From Papio anubis (lineage: Eukaryota > Chordata > Mammalia > Primates > Cercopithecidae): a stretch of DNA of 64,000 nucleotides. Positions 10,345 to 21,603 of the stretch are shown here, in pieces. The notes under the pieces were generated by a model. It was not told where the DNA came from and made no database searches. It was given only the letters and a program-made list of their open reading frames with translations. Both the position numbers and the translations under genes were made by a program. Positions within the stretch are counted from its first letter, which is position 1. Every line of letters begins with the position of its first letter. The DNA lies in contig NC_044984.1 of the NCBI RefSeq assembly GCF_008728515.1, forward strand, positions 122,755,349-122,819,348, written 5' to 3'.

Positions 10345-10500
10345 CATTTCATAACTGGTCATAAGGAGAGGTCCGACAAGCTAAGTCACTCGTCCGAGGC
10401 CACTCAGTGATGTTAAATGGTAGAATCAGCCTTGGCACCCCCAGTGTCTGTCTTCATTCCAGGAATTCCTACCCACTCTGCCATCCTGCACGCCACCGCC
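10345..10500 (-). mobile_element. MIR element, minus strand
   Basis: 'ggagaggtccgacaagctaagtcactcgtccgaggccactcagtgatgttaaatggtagaatcagcc' corresponds to the reverse MIR core (gaggttaagtaacttgcccaaggtcacacagctagtaagtggcagag). 'cactctgccatcctgc' matches the far end. Confidence 0.75.
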
Positions 10501-11549
10501 CTGAGGCAGGCCAGAGGCCCTGCAGCTCGGAGAATTCTCCTCCCAAAGGCGAGAATGATCCAGTGATCGGGACTGGCTTTTCTCGATCTTTGTTAACAGT
10601 GAGCTGAGAACATGTGTGATAGGGGAATTAAGGACTTGCTGGATCAAACAACAGCCGAACTTTCTTTTCTCCAAGTCCTGCAGGATAAGGGTCTCTTTTC
10701 ACCGTGATTAGCTTAGACCAATTAGGATCCAGCCCCTGGGATGGTGGACGGGGCCAGCAGAGGAGCATAAATAACTGGTCAAACTGGGATCCTGTTAGGA
10801 AGGAGGAGAGAGAGCTGGCACTGGTGGTATTTCTGCGCCATGAGGTGATTGCATAGCACAGACGCTGTGGGCAGAATTACAGTGAAAACAGTGTGGGGAT
10901 CAAGTTGTTATAACCAGGAGGACAAAAGAAATGGCCAAGCATGTGGGGATTCATTTATTTTATTATATTTGTCCCCTAAGAGAGTCTTTGAGTTCCCTCA
11001 AAAGAAAAACCTGCCCCTTGTTTGAGGCTAGATATTCCCTTCCTCCTGCAAGTTGTCTGAGAAGTTGATTAAATCCATCACTCACAGCTGAGAAGAAAGG
11101 GTGGGAAACCCTAGAAATGGTTAGGGTCCCTGGGAGACACTTGAATTTGGAATCTATTTAATAGCTCTTGGCACGAAAGCAAACAAGAGTCTCTCGGAGA
11201 TCAAAGGACTTTTATCTTACTCAGTGGAGAAATCTGTTACTTCAGTCACTTATTGTTGGAGCCAAAAATATCCCTGGAATGAGAAAAGAAGGAAGAAATG
11301 TGTTGTCCATTTCTGTCTTTATTGCAGATCGGGGTGTTTGGTTTTCAGGTGATTTCTGAGCTTTATAAGGAACAATCTTTTCTTTAATTGGGGAAGGCAT
11401 GAATTCCTAGCTGCCCATCAGGCCTTCTATTCAAGGCTGTTCAAAATTGCAGTTGAATGTGTCATTGACAGAAATCTCCCGTACTCATGTATTCCTCAAG
11501 TTTTGATTAAGAGCCTACCATCTGGCATCCGGATAGTAGGAATTCAGTG
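10501..11549. other. Unique sequence, nothing recognised
   Basis: No interspersed repeat recognised. Includes an AT-rich patch at 10948-10975. No coding or RNA signature. Confidence 0.4.
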
Positions 11550-11965
11550 GTATCATGGATGGACAGTGTCCCCCCAAATTCACGTCTACCTGGAACCCCA
11601 GAGTGTCACTTTAGCTGGAAATAGAGTCATTGCAGATAGAATTAGTTGAGTTTCAATGAGGACATACTGGATTCAGGTGGGCTCTAAATCCAGTAAGTGG
11701 TATGTTTATAAGGAGAGGAGAGGAGACAGAGACACACAGAAAAGGGACTTTGTGAAGACAGGGGCAGAAATTGGAGCCCGGGACTGCCGGCAGCTACCGG
11801 AAGCTGGGAGAGGCAGACACAGATGCTCCCTCGTGACCTCCAGCAGAACCAGCCCTGCTGACACCCTGATTTTGGACTTCTGGCCTCCAGAACTGTCTGA
11901 GAATAAATTTCCATTGTTTTAAGCCACTCAATGTGGGTCTTCTGTTAGGCAGCCACAGGGAATGA
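11550..11965 (+). mobile_element. MLT1 LTR, plus strand
   Basis: 'ggacagtgtccccccaaattcacg', 'agagtgtcactttagctggaaatagagtcattgcagat', 'gaggacatactggattcaggtgggctctaaatccagtaagtgg', 'cttctggcctccagaactgtctgagaataaatttccattgttttaagccactcaatgtggg'. Near-complete, with the AATAAA polyadenylation signal at about 11901. No internal region. Confidence 0.88.
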
Positions 11966-11984
11966 AATCAAATGGTTGTGAGAC

Positions 11985-12370
11985 GATTCACAGAGCTCAC
12001 ATTCCAGCTGTCCACCCTGTGAAGGGGGAGAGAGACAGTAAACAAGCAAATAAATGTGAATTTCAGAAGGATTATTGAAAAACATTAAAGCAGGCAATAT
12101 GTTACCCAGAGTCAGGTTGCGATGGGAAGTCTATTTTAAATAGGATGGATGGTCCGGGAAGGTTCTTCAGTGAGGAGGCATTTGATCGGGGACTGAGACA
12201 GTTAGAAGGACCAGGCACACAACCCTTGGAGGGGACATGCTCGGGCAGAGGGGCATGTGAAAGTCCGAGGTACAAGAGAGCTTGGAGCTTTCACAAACAG
12301 AAAGAAGCCACTGTGTGCCTGCCCCAGCGTCAGTGTGGGGAGAGGAACGGGTTGAAGCTGCAGGGGTAGG
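11985..12370 (+). mobile_element. L2 LINE 3' region, plus strand
   Basis: 'gagctcacattccagctg', 'gagacagtaaacaagcaaataaatg', 'tattttaaataggatggatggtccgggaaggttcttcagtgaggaggcatttgatc' and 'gcagaggggcatgtgaaagtccgagg' follow the L2 3' consensus in order. Ancient and diverged. Confidence 0.75.
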
Positions 12371-12692
12371 GAGCTGCATTCCAGATATCGCTAAATGCAC
12401 GTAATATTTACGTAAAAGAATAGAAACCAAGTGTCAGGGCCACACAGTTGGACTTGTACAGGGAAAGGGTAAAATTAGAGGCTAGCTGAGTTTTAAAATA
12501 AGGAAGAAAACGGTACCATTTCAGATGAGATTTGCTGCCGATCCCGCCAGGGTAGCGATAGCCTTTTCTACTCACCAAATCCACCCAACTTTTTGGGAAA
12601 AAAAAAATAACTGCACTTTCAGGTTGACTCTCTTCCTGCAGGAAATGTTGGGAGCCTACGGTGGCAGGACAGAGAGATGTGTGTCTTAGTGC
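12371..12692. other. Unique sequence, nothing recognised
   Basis: No repeat recognised apart from an A9 run at 12599-12607. It separates L2 from the next MLT1 LTR. Confidence 0.4.
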
Positions 12693-13137
12693 ACTGGATT
12701 CAATAGCGGCCCCCACAAAATGTTTATCCATGTAGGACCTCATGTGACCTTATTTGGAAACAGGGTCATTGCAGATGTAATTAGTGAAGATGAGGTCATG
12801 CTGGAGTAGGTGGGCCCCTAATCCAGTGACTGGGGTCCTCATGAGAAGGCCATGTGCAGACCCCAAGACAGACATGAGGAGAAGGCCGTGCAATGAAGAA
12901 AACAGAAGCTGGAGCGACACATCGACAAGCCCAGGGGTGGCAAGGACAGCCGGAGTCATCTGAAGCCAGGAGAACAGCACGGAACAGATGCTCTCCAGGG
13001 CCCTCAGAGCGAGTGTGGACCTGCCGATACCCTGATTTCAGCCTTTGGCCTCCAGAATAGTGAGAGAATAAATTCCTCTTGTTCTAAGTCACCCAGTTTG
13101 TGACACTTTGTAAGAGCAGCTCCAAGAGACTGATAAA
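12693..13137 (+). mobile_element. MLT1 LTR, plus strand
   Basis: 'catgtgaccttatttggaaacagggtcattgcagatgtaattagtgaagatgaggtcatgctgg', 'gggcccctaatccagtgactggggtcctcatgagaagg', 'agaagctggagcgac', 'cctgatttcagcctttggcctccagaatagtgagagaataaattcc'. Full-length order of an MLT1 LTR. Third MLT1 on this strand within 4 kb. Confidence 0.9.
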
Positions 13138-14672
13138 GACTGGAGTGTATTTTGAGAATCAGAAAATAAATCCCCCAGGCAGGAGAAAGGAGTGCTTTCG
13201 TTGGTTTATTTTGTTTTTGTTTATTACATAGGGTAAGAAGGCACAGCCACCTGAGCATATTACCACGCTTTGTCACTGATTCTGTTAGACTCGGTTCTAA
13301 CAGGAACCCAGGGGCCTTGCTGGTTCCCACAGTCAGGCGGCTCCTAGCGTGTGGGGTCCCACATGGGCCACACATCTCAGTGTTGCTGGCAAAACCGCTG
13401 GGACGAGGTTCCCTTCCTCCTCCTTCCTAAGTTTCCTTCCCCACCACCTCCACAGCAGTAAGATAGACCCAACGGACTTTACTGAGGATTTTTAGTTGAT
13501 TTTGGAGACAGAATGTTTCCGTTACTGGGAAGGGATGGGAGTTCAGCAGGCATCCATTTAGAAAGGAACTAAGTGAGGGCCCACTATGAAATCGCTGGTG
13601 GAAACCAGGCTCTGCAATAGAAAATGCAGCTGTAGAATGGTGGGGAAACAGGCGGTGAGGCTCTGTGTCACAGATATGCAAAGACCACGATCCAACTTAA
13701 AATTATGCCTATTCATGGACCTCTGGTGTCAATGCATGGGGAGGAAGAGACTGTCTCTGTCCCATTATTGTTAACAGCTTTTTATTTAAACAATTTGAAT
13801 GTTACATCACCTCAAGTTAATTTTTTCATTATTAATATTATCGTTATCATTTTGACCACAGGTACACAATTGGCTTAATCATAACCCTTGTTCCAAGATA
13901 CACTCCTTTCCTGGGGCCATCTGTGACTCACTTATATTTACATAGTTATTTGTTTATTTTTAAATAGTGAAATGAGCACCTGGGAACCCACCATCCACAA
14001 CTAAAGCTGAGACCTTAACAATATATCCATGTGACCTCAATTTTTTTGAATAGCTATCACCCTTATGTACTTTAAAATGCAGTTACGTAAATATCCTGAG
14101 GGCTTGATCTTTTCTGTTTGCTCAGTAACCAAATCTGTTTCAGGCATGTGTTTAATTCCCATGTGGGACTTTTTGACTGCTCAAAACCACATATTCCATC
14201 ATAATCTTCTGAGAAGACTCTTATCTTCTCTACTGACCTGCACAAAATGCAGTTCTGTCCTCATTTTTTTTCCTAAGCAAAACTTTCTCTTTTCTTAACT
14301 GATTTCTTTGAGGAACAAAGCCAAGAGCAACTGGGTTGCCATGTGGTTATATAATAACAAGAAGTAAGAACAGACGTTCAGTAAACTCAACTGATAACAC
14401 ATTTATCTGTTCAAGCCAGAAATGTTTATCGATTGTTTAGGGGTCCAGATTTTGGCACTGGATGTTCAAATACCAGATGATGAAACATGAAGGAAGAAAA
14501 CTGGGCAAACTCACATCTATCAAGAAACAAACCCACCCACAAACAAGATGAGTCAAGCTGAAAAGAAAGTTTGATATAGTCTATATTTCTTTTCTGTTTC
14601 CTTTTACATAATTCCCTTAGGAATTTTTTTTCTTAAAAGAGTGCTTTGGAGGAGAATAAAAGTTGTAAATTA
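13138..14672. other. Unique or unrecognised old sequence
   Basis: No confident repeat. The stretch 13920-14340 (tagtgaaatgagcacctgggaaccc...) vaguely resembles old L1 3' UTR but I could not align it convincingly. AT-rich at 13800-13860. Confidence 0.35.
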
Positions 14673-14959
14673 GGCCAGGCACAGTGGCTCATGCCTGTAA
14701 TCCCAGCACTTTGGGAAGCCAAGGTGGGCGGATCTCTTGAGGTCAGGAGTTTGAGCCCAGTCTGGCCAACATGGCAAAACCTCGTCTCTACCAAAAATAC
14801 AAAAATTAGCCCAGCGTGGTGACGCCCACCTGTAGTCCTAGCTACTAGGGAGGCTGAGGCAGGAGGACGGCTTGAACCTGGGAGACGGAGGTTGCAGTGA
14901 GCCGAGATCACTCCACTGTACGCCAGCCTGGGTGATAGAGTGAGACCCTGTCTAAAAAA
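14673..14959 (+). mobile_element. AluS-like, plus strand, with 12-bp TSD
   Basis: Complete dimer from 'ggccaggcacagtggctc' to 'gagaccctgtctaaaaaa'. Flanks agttgtaaatta (14661-14672) and agttataaatta (14960-14971) form a target duplication with one substitution. Confidence 0.95.
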
Positions 14960-15084
14960 AGTTATAAATTAGTGGAAATTTTAAAGATCTCAGAAACAAG
15001 CAAAATTTTGGCTCTGCCATTTGTTTGTGCTATGGTCTCAGAGAAGACATCAAAAATATAGACAGTCTGGAAAGAGGACAGTGT

Positions 15085-15225
15085 ATATGAGTTAGTTTAG
15101 ACAAGAAGTGTTTATTGAGGACCTGTTGGATGTCAGGCTACGCTCGGCTTTGAGGACATGGTGGTGAACAAAACAGACATGGATCTCACCCTAACTCTTA
15201 CTGAGGAATGAATCAAAAACAGAAG
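15085..15225 (+). mobile_element. L2 fragment, plus strand
   Basis: 'gaagtgtttattgaggacctgttggatgtcaggct' and 'gaggacatggtggtgaacaaaacagacatggatctcaccctaactcttac' match the 'tttattgagcacctactatgtgccaggc ... gtgaacaaaacagac' section of L2. Confidence 0.75.
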
Positions 15226-15589
15226 TTTGGAAAAAATACTAAACTTGACTTGTGTTTGAAGATAAATTCCTAGAGGACCAGTTTTGAGTTTCCTTTTCTT
15301 TTTTGCTGGACCACAAATGGCTCCTTATCAGTAATGAAAAACAGCTCCAAATTTCTAGTTCTCCAAATCTCTGGAGAGCAGGTGCTGGAAAAGTGATGTT
15401 ACTTGCATTTTCCTGGCATCGTACATGTAACCAACCTACTGGCTAAAGGCCTATTAGAAATCATTTTGTGTACTTAAATGATAAGCAGAAACACACACTC
15501 CCCTAGAGGACTAATTTGACTTGCTAAAGGCTTTTTGCACGAGAACAACAGGGGTCATTATGTGTTCTTGTGGTGCATGACATCACTAC

Positions 15590-15845
15590 AACTTCAAGAG
15601 TTAATTACATTCTTAATTACAGCTTTGTATTGAATTAGGAAAACTATCATCCATAACATAATTGAAACCCTGCTGAGATCGCGTCTGTTGCCAGCTAATT
15701 GCATGCCATTTTTTACTAAACTTTAAATAAAAACCAGTATTTCATTTGTCTCAGCTTTAATTAATTGACAGGAGACACTTAATTGGGGTTCTATCAATAG
15801 ATTGAATATGTTAAAGTGATCACTGAAGGATGCATTGCATTCTAG
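15590..15845. promoter_or_regulatory. Candidate conserved non-coding element, homeodomain-motif cluster
   Basis: Non-repetitive block with three TAATTA cores (15602, 15614, 15758) and three TAATTG cores (15696, 15762, 15780) in 185 bp, plus 'gagatcgcgtctgttgccagctaattgcatgcc', which retains CpG. This is the texture of vertebrate developmental enhancers bound by Antp/Lhx/Prrx-type homeodomains. Function is inferred; the target gene is unknown. Confidence 0.35.
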
Positions 15846-16407
15846 CATGGCAGCCTTCAGATATTGAACTGGCCTGGTGCTTTCGTGACAGTTAGGAAAG
15901 AAACCTGAGAAGAAGTCATTTGTGGCTGCAAGAAAAGAGTACTTCAGCAGGAGTCAGAAGTTGTGGCTCCTAGCCTCGCAGGGGTTCCTTTCTCATCATG
16001 GCAAAAACACTTCCCCCAGACCTTACTTCCCCTAAAGCTTACGCATCTCCATCTCCATCATGACAGCTGGGTGGGTCTTTAAAATCCCTGTTCACTCATA
16101 TCCTACGTTTGTGACTTAGAGTGAGATGTTCTAGAGGGAGGGTAAATACAATGTTGGCCATAAGGCAAACTGCTTAGGATCTGGAGTCTCTGCTCGTCTT
16201 TGTAGAGCAGGCCTCCTTTGTGGTCAGCCACAGAAGCCCTGTGGTTGCCCTGATAGAGAAGGAATTGCAAGAGAGACATTAGGATGATCAAGATCAGTAA
16301 TATCACTTATCAGTTAACAGGAACACAATGACCTTGTCAGAGGGTTGCTAACAGAATGCTGACTCCTGCATCTTTTTTTCTCTGACTCCCTCCACTCAAG
16401 ATTTGCA
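15846..16407. other. Unique sequence, nothing recognised
   Basis: No repeats recognised between the motif cluster and the composite microsatellite at 16408. Confidence 0.4.
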
Positions 16408-16468
16408 GTCCTGAGAGAGAAAGAGAGACAGACAGACAGAGAGAGTGTGTGTGTCTGTCTGTCTGTTG
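16408..16468. repeat. Composite microsatellite with perfect 13-bp inverted repeat
   Basis: (GA)n, (CAGA)n, (GA)n, (GT)n, (CTGT)n. ACAGACAGACAGA (16428-16440) is exactly complementary to TCTGTCTGTCTGT (16454-16466), with a 13-base spacer gagagtgtgtgtg between them. Confidence 0.92.
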
Positions 16469-16611
16469 GGCCGAGTGTGGTTCACGTGTTCTGTTTTGAT
16501 TGAGGGAGTATAGGACCCCTTGCCTAATAGTCTTGGAGAGGCAGCTACCTTGAGAAGCAATCGGAGTGCTGTCACCAAAAGAAGGGATGTTAAAAAAAAA
16601 ATCGGCCACCA

Positions 16612-16914
16612 GGCTGGGAGTGGTGGCTCACACCTGTAATCCCAGCACTTTGGGAGGCCGAGACGGATGGATCACAAGGTTAGGAGTTTGAGACCAGCCT
16701 GGCCAATATGGTGAAACCCCGTCTCAACTAAAATTACAAAAATTAGCCAGACGTGGTGGCGGGTACCGGTAGTCCCAGCTACTTGGGAGGCTGAAGCAGG
16801 AGAATTGCCTGAACTCGGGAGGTGGAGGTTGCAGTGAGCTGAGATCATGCCACTGCACTCCAGCCTGGGTGACAGAGTGAGACTCCATCTCAAAAACAAC
16901 AACAACAACAAAAA
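16612..16914 (+). mobile_element. AluS, plus strand, with TSD
   Basis: 'ggctgggagtggtggctcacacctgtaatcc' to 'gagactccatctcaaaaacaacaacaac'. The repeated flank gccacca lies at 16605-16611 and 16915-16921. The tail has become (CAA)n. Confidence 0.93.
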
Positions 16915-17093
16915 GCCACCAAAATGAACAGTCTTCACTGACCTTCCCATCTTGCTGCTTCTTGAACATATGCGGGATGATCTGAGAAAGTCCTGCTCTG
17001 TGTGAGATCTTGGACGTTTCTAGGTGACGAAATTGTTGACAGCAGTGTTTAGAAAAAATTGTCGATGTAAAGATTATCATCTCAAGGATATTG

Positions 17094-17118
17094 AAAAAGA
17101 AAGAAAGAAAGAAAGAAA
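17094..17118. repeat. (GAAA)n microsatellite
   Basis: About five GAAA units in otherwise unique DNA. Confidence 0.85.
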
Positions 17119-17392
17119 CCTGTTGAATCATCGTGCCCTATCGTCTAATAAGGCACAACCCAAGTCTCCAGAAGTTGTTAGTTAGGAACGCTCCTGTTTT
17201 TGTTTCTGTAGGTGGTTTTGTTCTAAGTGTATTTTTCTCAGATGAATTGCCCTTGTCGTAAAATTAATCCCTTTTATTTCACTATTCAAGCTTCAGTGAA
17301 GTGTGAGATCAAGTGAGACTCTGCCTGTAAACTTTCTTTTTCTTTTTTTGCATTTTGAATGTCTACAAATCTCCATTTTGTGGAATTGTGAG

Positions 17393-17448
17393 AGACAATT
17401 TTGTTATTGTAAGACAATTTTGTTATTGTGAGACAATATTGTTATTCC
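17393..17448. repeat. 19-bp tandem repeat, about 2.9 copies
   Basis: agacaattttgttattgt repeats at 17393, 17412 and 17431 with period 19; the third copy reads agacaatattgttatt. AT-rich unit. Confidence 0.9.
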
Positions 17449-17593
17449 ATTGATTAGTGACCATAGCTGTTTCTTGAATTATTTGTTGTGCCGAAATATT
17501 TAGGATTTGTATCTCTTTTATTTCTATTATTTTGCTGATTTTTATTTGCCTTTTAAAGTCTAGTTGACAGTAACATATTCAAAAGGTGAAGAT

Positions 17594-17899
17594 GGCCAGG
17601 TGCAATGGCTCATGCCTGTAATCCCAACACTTAGGGAGGCTGAGGCAGGAGGATCACTTAAGCCCAGGAGTTTGAGAACAGCCTGGGCAATATGGTAAGA
17701 CCTCATCTCTACAAAAAAACTTAAAAGTATTAGTCAGGAGTGTTGGCTTATGCCCTTAGTTGCAGCTACTTGGGAGCCTGAGGTGGGAGGATCAGTTGCA
17801 CCTGGGAGATTAGGAGGTCGAGACTGCAGTGAGCTGAGATCATACCAATGTACTCCAGCCTGGGTGACACAGCAAGACCCTGTCTCAACAGTGAAACAG
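17594..17899 (+). mobile_element. AluJ-like, plus strand, with perfect 13-bp TSD
   Basis: 'ggccaggtgcaatggctcatgcctg' to 'gcaagaccctgtctcaacagtg'. aaaaggtgaagat is present exactly at 17581-17593 and 17900-17912. Heavily substituted body with AluJ features (agcccaggagtttgag, cctgggcaat), yet the duplication is intact. Confidence 0.94.
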
Positions 17900-17912
17900 A
17901 AAAGGTGAAGAT

Positions 17913-18269
17913 ATCAAAGTTTAATAATAAAGGATTTTAAAATAGGTCTCCAAGAAATGAGAGGCCATCACCAATATCCATTTTTGGATTGTTGATATGA
18001 GGCCCATGCTCTAGGGGTGTGTCAATTTGGCACACAATGGGTTTCTGTAATAGAAATTGATTTGGGATAATTTAAGCAAAAGCAGACCTGTCAGAGCCCT
18101 ATCAGGGACTCACAAAACCTGGCTCGTCAACCATTAACACTAAAAAGGAACCTCAGCTACGATTTGTAGGAGGAGCCGAGGTCTCTATCCAGGCTGCCAT
18201 TTTTGAAAAGAAAACATGCCAACATTTGTTTTGCCCTTATACCACTGCTTATGATTAAACATCTTGGAG
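17913..18269. other. Unrecognised sequence
   Basis: Old-looking sequence containing 'gagccctatcagggactcacaaaacctgg', which may be a degraded transposon, but I cannot name it. Confidence 0.3.
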
Positions 18270-18880
18270 AAACTGTCATTCAGTGGGGAAATGGTTAAAC
18301 AAACCATGTACCATGGAATACCACTTAGCAATTAAAAGGAGGAAACTGTCCATACTCAAAGCAACTTGGAGGAACCTCCAAGGAAGTATGCTGAGTGACA
18401 AGAAGCCAAGGTCAGAAGACTGCATATCGTATGATCCCATTCAAATCACATTTTTGAAAAGACAAAATGTCAGAAATGGAGAGCAGATTAATGAGTTCCA
18501 GGTGTTAGAGATGGAGAAGGTGGTGGAGGGATGCAGCTTTGGCTATAAAGGGAGAAAGGAGGGCTCCTTGTGTAGATGGAACTCTCTGTATCCTTACCTG
18601 GTGGGGGTGCACATACAACCTACACATGGAAAAACATTGTTACAACTAAAACACAACCACACGCACACGTGCAAGTAAAACTGTGGACATCTCAGAAAAG
18701 ATCAGAGAATTGCATCACTGTCAATATCCTGGTTGTGGTAGTGTACTATTATTTTGGAAGATGTCATTATTGGGAGAAACTGGGTAAAGAGTCCATGAGA
18801 TCTCTTTGTATTATTTCTTACAAATACATGTACACCTCTAATCATCTCAATAAAAACTTTCAGTTCAAGAAAGAGATTCT
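18270..18880 (+). mobile_element. Old L1 (L1M/HAL1-type) 3' end, plus strand
   Basis: 'gtaccatggaataccacttagcaattaaaaggagg', 'tatgctgagtgacaagaagccaaggtcagaagactgcatatcgtatgatcccattc' and the final 'caataaaaac' follow the L1 3' order (tggaatattattcagcc ... gctaagtgaaataagcc ... tgtatgattcc). The ORF2 tail is heavily decayed and not functional. Confidence 0.75.
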
Positions 18881-19089
18881 CGGAGTCATCTCTTTGGCCT
18901 ATCGCCTAACTCCAACGAGACTGAAGACAGGATGTGGTGGAAGGTCCAGCAGAGACCCAACAGCTTGTGTTGTGGAAAGTCAGGACTTTGCCCCACCTAA
19001 AGTGCCAGAATGTATCTCCCCAGAATGACCATAGTGATATTACCAGACCCACACACTCTCCCAGAATCTTACTACTTCTCAATAAGAGA

Positions 19090-19510
19090 TAGAAATGATT
19101 TTCCATCCTCTTGAACCTGAGATGGTTTGTGACTTATCTGATGAATTAAATTTGCTGGGTATAAAAGTCGATGTGGCTTCTGCCAGCCTCTATCTCTCTC
19201 CCCTGGGTTGCTTGCCCTGGGAACCCAGCCACCATGTTGTGAGGAAGCTCAAGCCATGCAGAGAGGCTGCCTGGAAGGGTTCCTGCTGACAGTCTGGCTG
19301 AAAGACAGCTCCACTGCCAAATGTGGGTGACTGAGCTTCTCCATGGTTCTAACCCCAGCATTTGAGCCGCCTTGAGTAATACCATGTAGGGCTGAGGCAA
19401 GACGTCCTGGCAGAGCCCTGCCCAAATGACCGATTCATGAGTGAAATAAATGTGGCTAAGACAGAAAGTTTTGGAATGGTTTGTGACACAGCAATAAGTT
19501 ATTGGACTAC
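19090..19510 (+). mobile_element. Ancient MaLR-type LTR (MLT1-like), plus strand
   Basis: 'ccctgggaacccagccaccatgttgtgaggaagctcaagccatgcagagagg', 'gaataccatgtagggctgaggcaagacgtcc' and the terminal 'gttttggaatggtttgtgacacagcaataagttattggacta' resemble the same LTR class as 777-1140. Family name uncertain. Confidence 0.55.
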
Positions 19511-19984
19511 CTTCTTTCCAAACACTGCACACAGTGGGAAAGAGGAAATTCCCTGTTAGGAGGATGCTGGACAGCTGAAAACAGCATATGGCAACGCCAT
19601 GGGGGTCTGAGTCAATTTCATCTTTTCGTACACCCGTCACTCCTAAGAGCCCACTTCAGAGACTCTGGGGAGTTCGAAGGCATCAGTAACCAACAGAAAT
19701 AGGTCTGAGAAACTGCCCCAAAAGATCCTTATGAAGCATCTAGTGGGTGCTACTGTATTTAATATTTTGTGCACCAATTATATGTAAGCATTGAATAATC
19801 TCTAGCCAAAACAGCTCTGTTTTCTTTAAGGTTTCTTGACTTTTACATAGATTAACTATTTAACCATGCTCTTCTGTCCGTATTGGAGGAGAGATATCCA
19901 TTAAAATGATAAGCAGGAGGAATAGGCTCAGGGAAGATTAAATATGCAATATTATTATGTAAAAGGAGGCAGAACCCATGCATA
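19511..19984. other. Unique sequence, nothing recognised
   Basis: AT-rich, no repeat recognised. Confidence 0.4.
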
Positions 19985-20150
19985 TATTTTCAAGTGTCTG
20001 CCCTGTTCTAGGACTGCAGATGCAGCCACAAACAAGGTGGAGAAGGTCTCTGCTCCTGTGCGGGTCATATTCTGGTGGAGCGGGACTGAATTAAACAGAC
20101 AAACAAGCAAATCAGCTAATATTCATCGTCGTGGGGGAAGTACTGAGAGC
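19985..20150 (+). mobile_element. L2 fragment, plus strand
   Basis: 'gcagatgcagccacaaacaaggtggagaaggtctctgctcctgtgcgggtcatattctggtgg' then 'aattaaacagacaaacaagcaaat' match the L2 3' section (gcagtgaacaaaacagacaaaaatccctgccctcatggagcttacattctagtg ... aataaacaag). Confidence 0.7.
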
Positions 20151-20879
20151 GTCGCAGAAGAAAACTTCCAGAAAAATGAAGAATTTATATGCCAACTCCA
20201 GGAGAAATATTTCAGTGAGGTCCTGGCTCAGTGCAAGCATATGGAACCAGAGCCAAGAATTCTATCAGTTAGAAGCAGCTTAGTTTCCTGAGCCTGGACT
20301 GATTGGGGACGTGGAAGACAAAGTGTCAGGTCCATCAGTGGAAGATTGGCCTCGAGCCACTGTACACAGAATGGAGAGCCCACTGGCCTAAAAGGAGAGA
20401 TTGTCAGGCGTGACGAAGCAGGAATTTTAGCCGAAGAATATTCACAAATTGCAGGCCAAGAGGGAAGTGGGGACGTTCGTCTTCTCTTCATAGCCTTGCT
20501 CGTTAGGGGACCAGCTGTCCTTTATTGTTAATATAAAAATCAATATAGCAAGAGGCGAGTCTTTGCTGCGATAACATTGGCTCCTTTCACCAGGCGTGTG
20601 GAATTAGATTACTGATAGATGCACCTCTGTCGCCTCCCCAGGCTCCAGATAGAATCTGTGGGCTTTGCCAATAAGCACAGTAACAGAGTGTAGATCAGGA
20701 ACCAGCAGGTGGCCAATGGCAGTGGAGAAAATGTAATTCCCTTGCAAGACACCGTCCTGGAGGGAGCCGGGAAGCAGCTTGCCTGATGGCGTATGCTCAG
20801 CTACGCTCAGGCTGGAGCCTTTGAAGGGACGCTTGGGTACCTGTGTGCAGCTAAAACACTGCACGCCAGGGAGGCGGCA
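20151..20879. other. Unique sequence; possible conserved patch at 20555-20640
   Basis: No repeat recognised. At 20578-20625 'ttggctcctttcaccaggcgtgtggaattagattactgatag' combines T-box-like half sites (ttcacc, gtgtg) with a TAATCT/GATA pair on the two strands. This is only suggestive. Confidence 0.3.
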
Positions 20880-20965
20880 TCAATTAAGAAAGGAAAAGAG
20901 AAGGAAAGAAAACAAAGAAGGAAAGGCAAGGAGGGGAAAGAGAGGGAGGGAAGTCCAGAAGAAAG
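20880..20965. repeat. Purine-rich low-complexity tract
   Basis: Almost pure A/G (gaaaggaaaagagaaggaaag...) for about 85 bases, no phased unit. Confidence 0.85.
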
Positions 20966-21603
20966 GCAGGCCTGCAAGCAGCTCTTTGAGAAAACTTCCC
21001 AGAAGGGCCTTTGCTTAAAATGCAGTCGTTTCAGTAAAGGGACAGATCGCAGTAAAGAGCATTTCCCCAGACATGCTCTGTGCCACATGGAAACTAATTC
21101 GTGGACACGTGATCTGCTTAGAGAGTCACTGTGGGCCAGTCTTTATTCAGTGTCCACAGAGTCACGTAGCAAGCAGCCTGACTACAATCCACCTTCCTTA
21201 TGATCAGGAGTGTAAGTGCAAATAGAGGGTTGCTTAGCAGATGTGGTGGTGGTCGAAATTAAATAGGGGAATGCTTATGGTCAAATTTTTTCAGCTTATA
21301 AAACTAATAGAACATGTGAAGAATGATATGCAAACCACTAGTAGTCTCCACCGGCCTGAAAGGAGGTTAATCAGCCATATCAACTGTCAATAATTTTTTG
21401 TACTTTCTGCCAGTTTTTCTTAATCTAGTTAGTGCTTACTTGCTGACTGTCCATGTCCATGCATGCATGTGTGTGGGTTTCATATACATATATGTCTGTC
21501 ATAGCATAGATGTGTGTATAGGTTTATAAATCATGTTTGTTTACAAAGTTAAAACCAGTTGGTTTTTACAGGTTCCTTTTTGGCCATCAACATTCATGTT
21601 GTG
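20966..21603. other. Unique sequence, nothing recognised
   Basis: Contains short TG/TATG clusters at 21455-21535. No interspersed repeat recognised. Confidence 0.4.

Noticed and set aside
19146..19640. 164-codon open frame, minus strand
   Set aside because: Mostly antisense to an ancient LTR-like repeat; no domain or initiation context.
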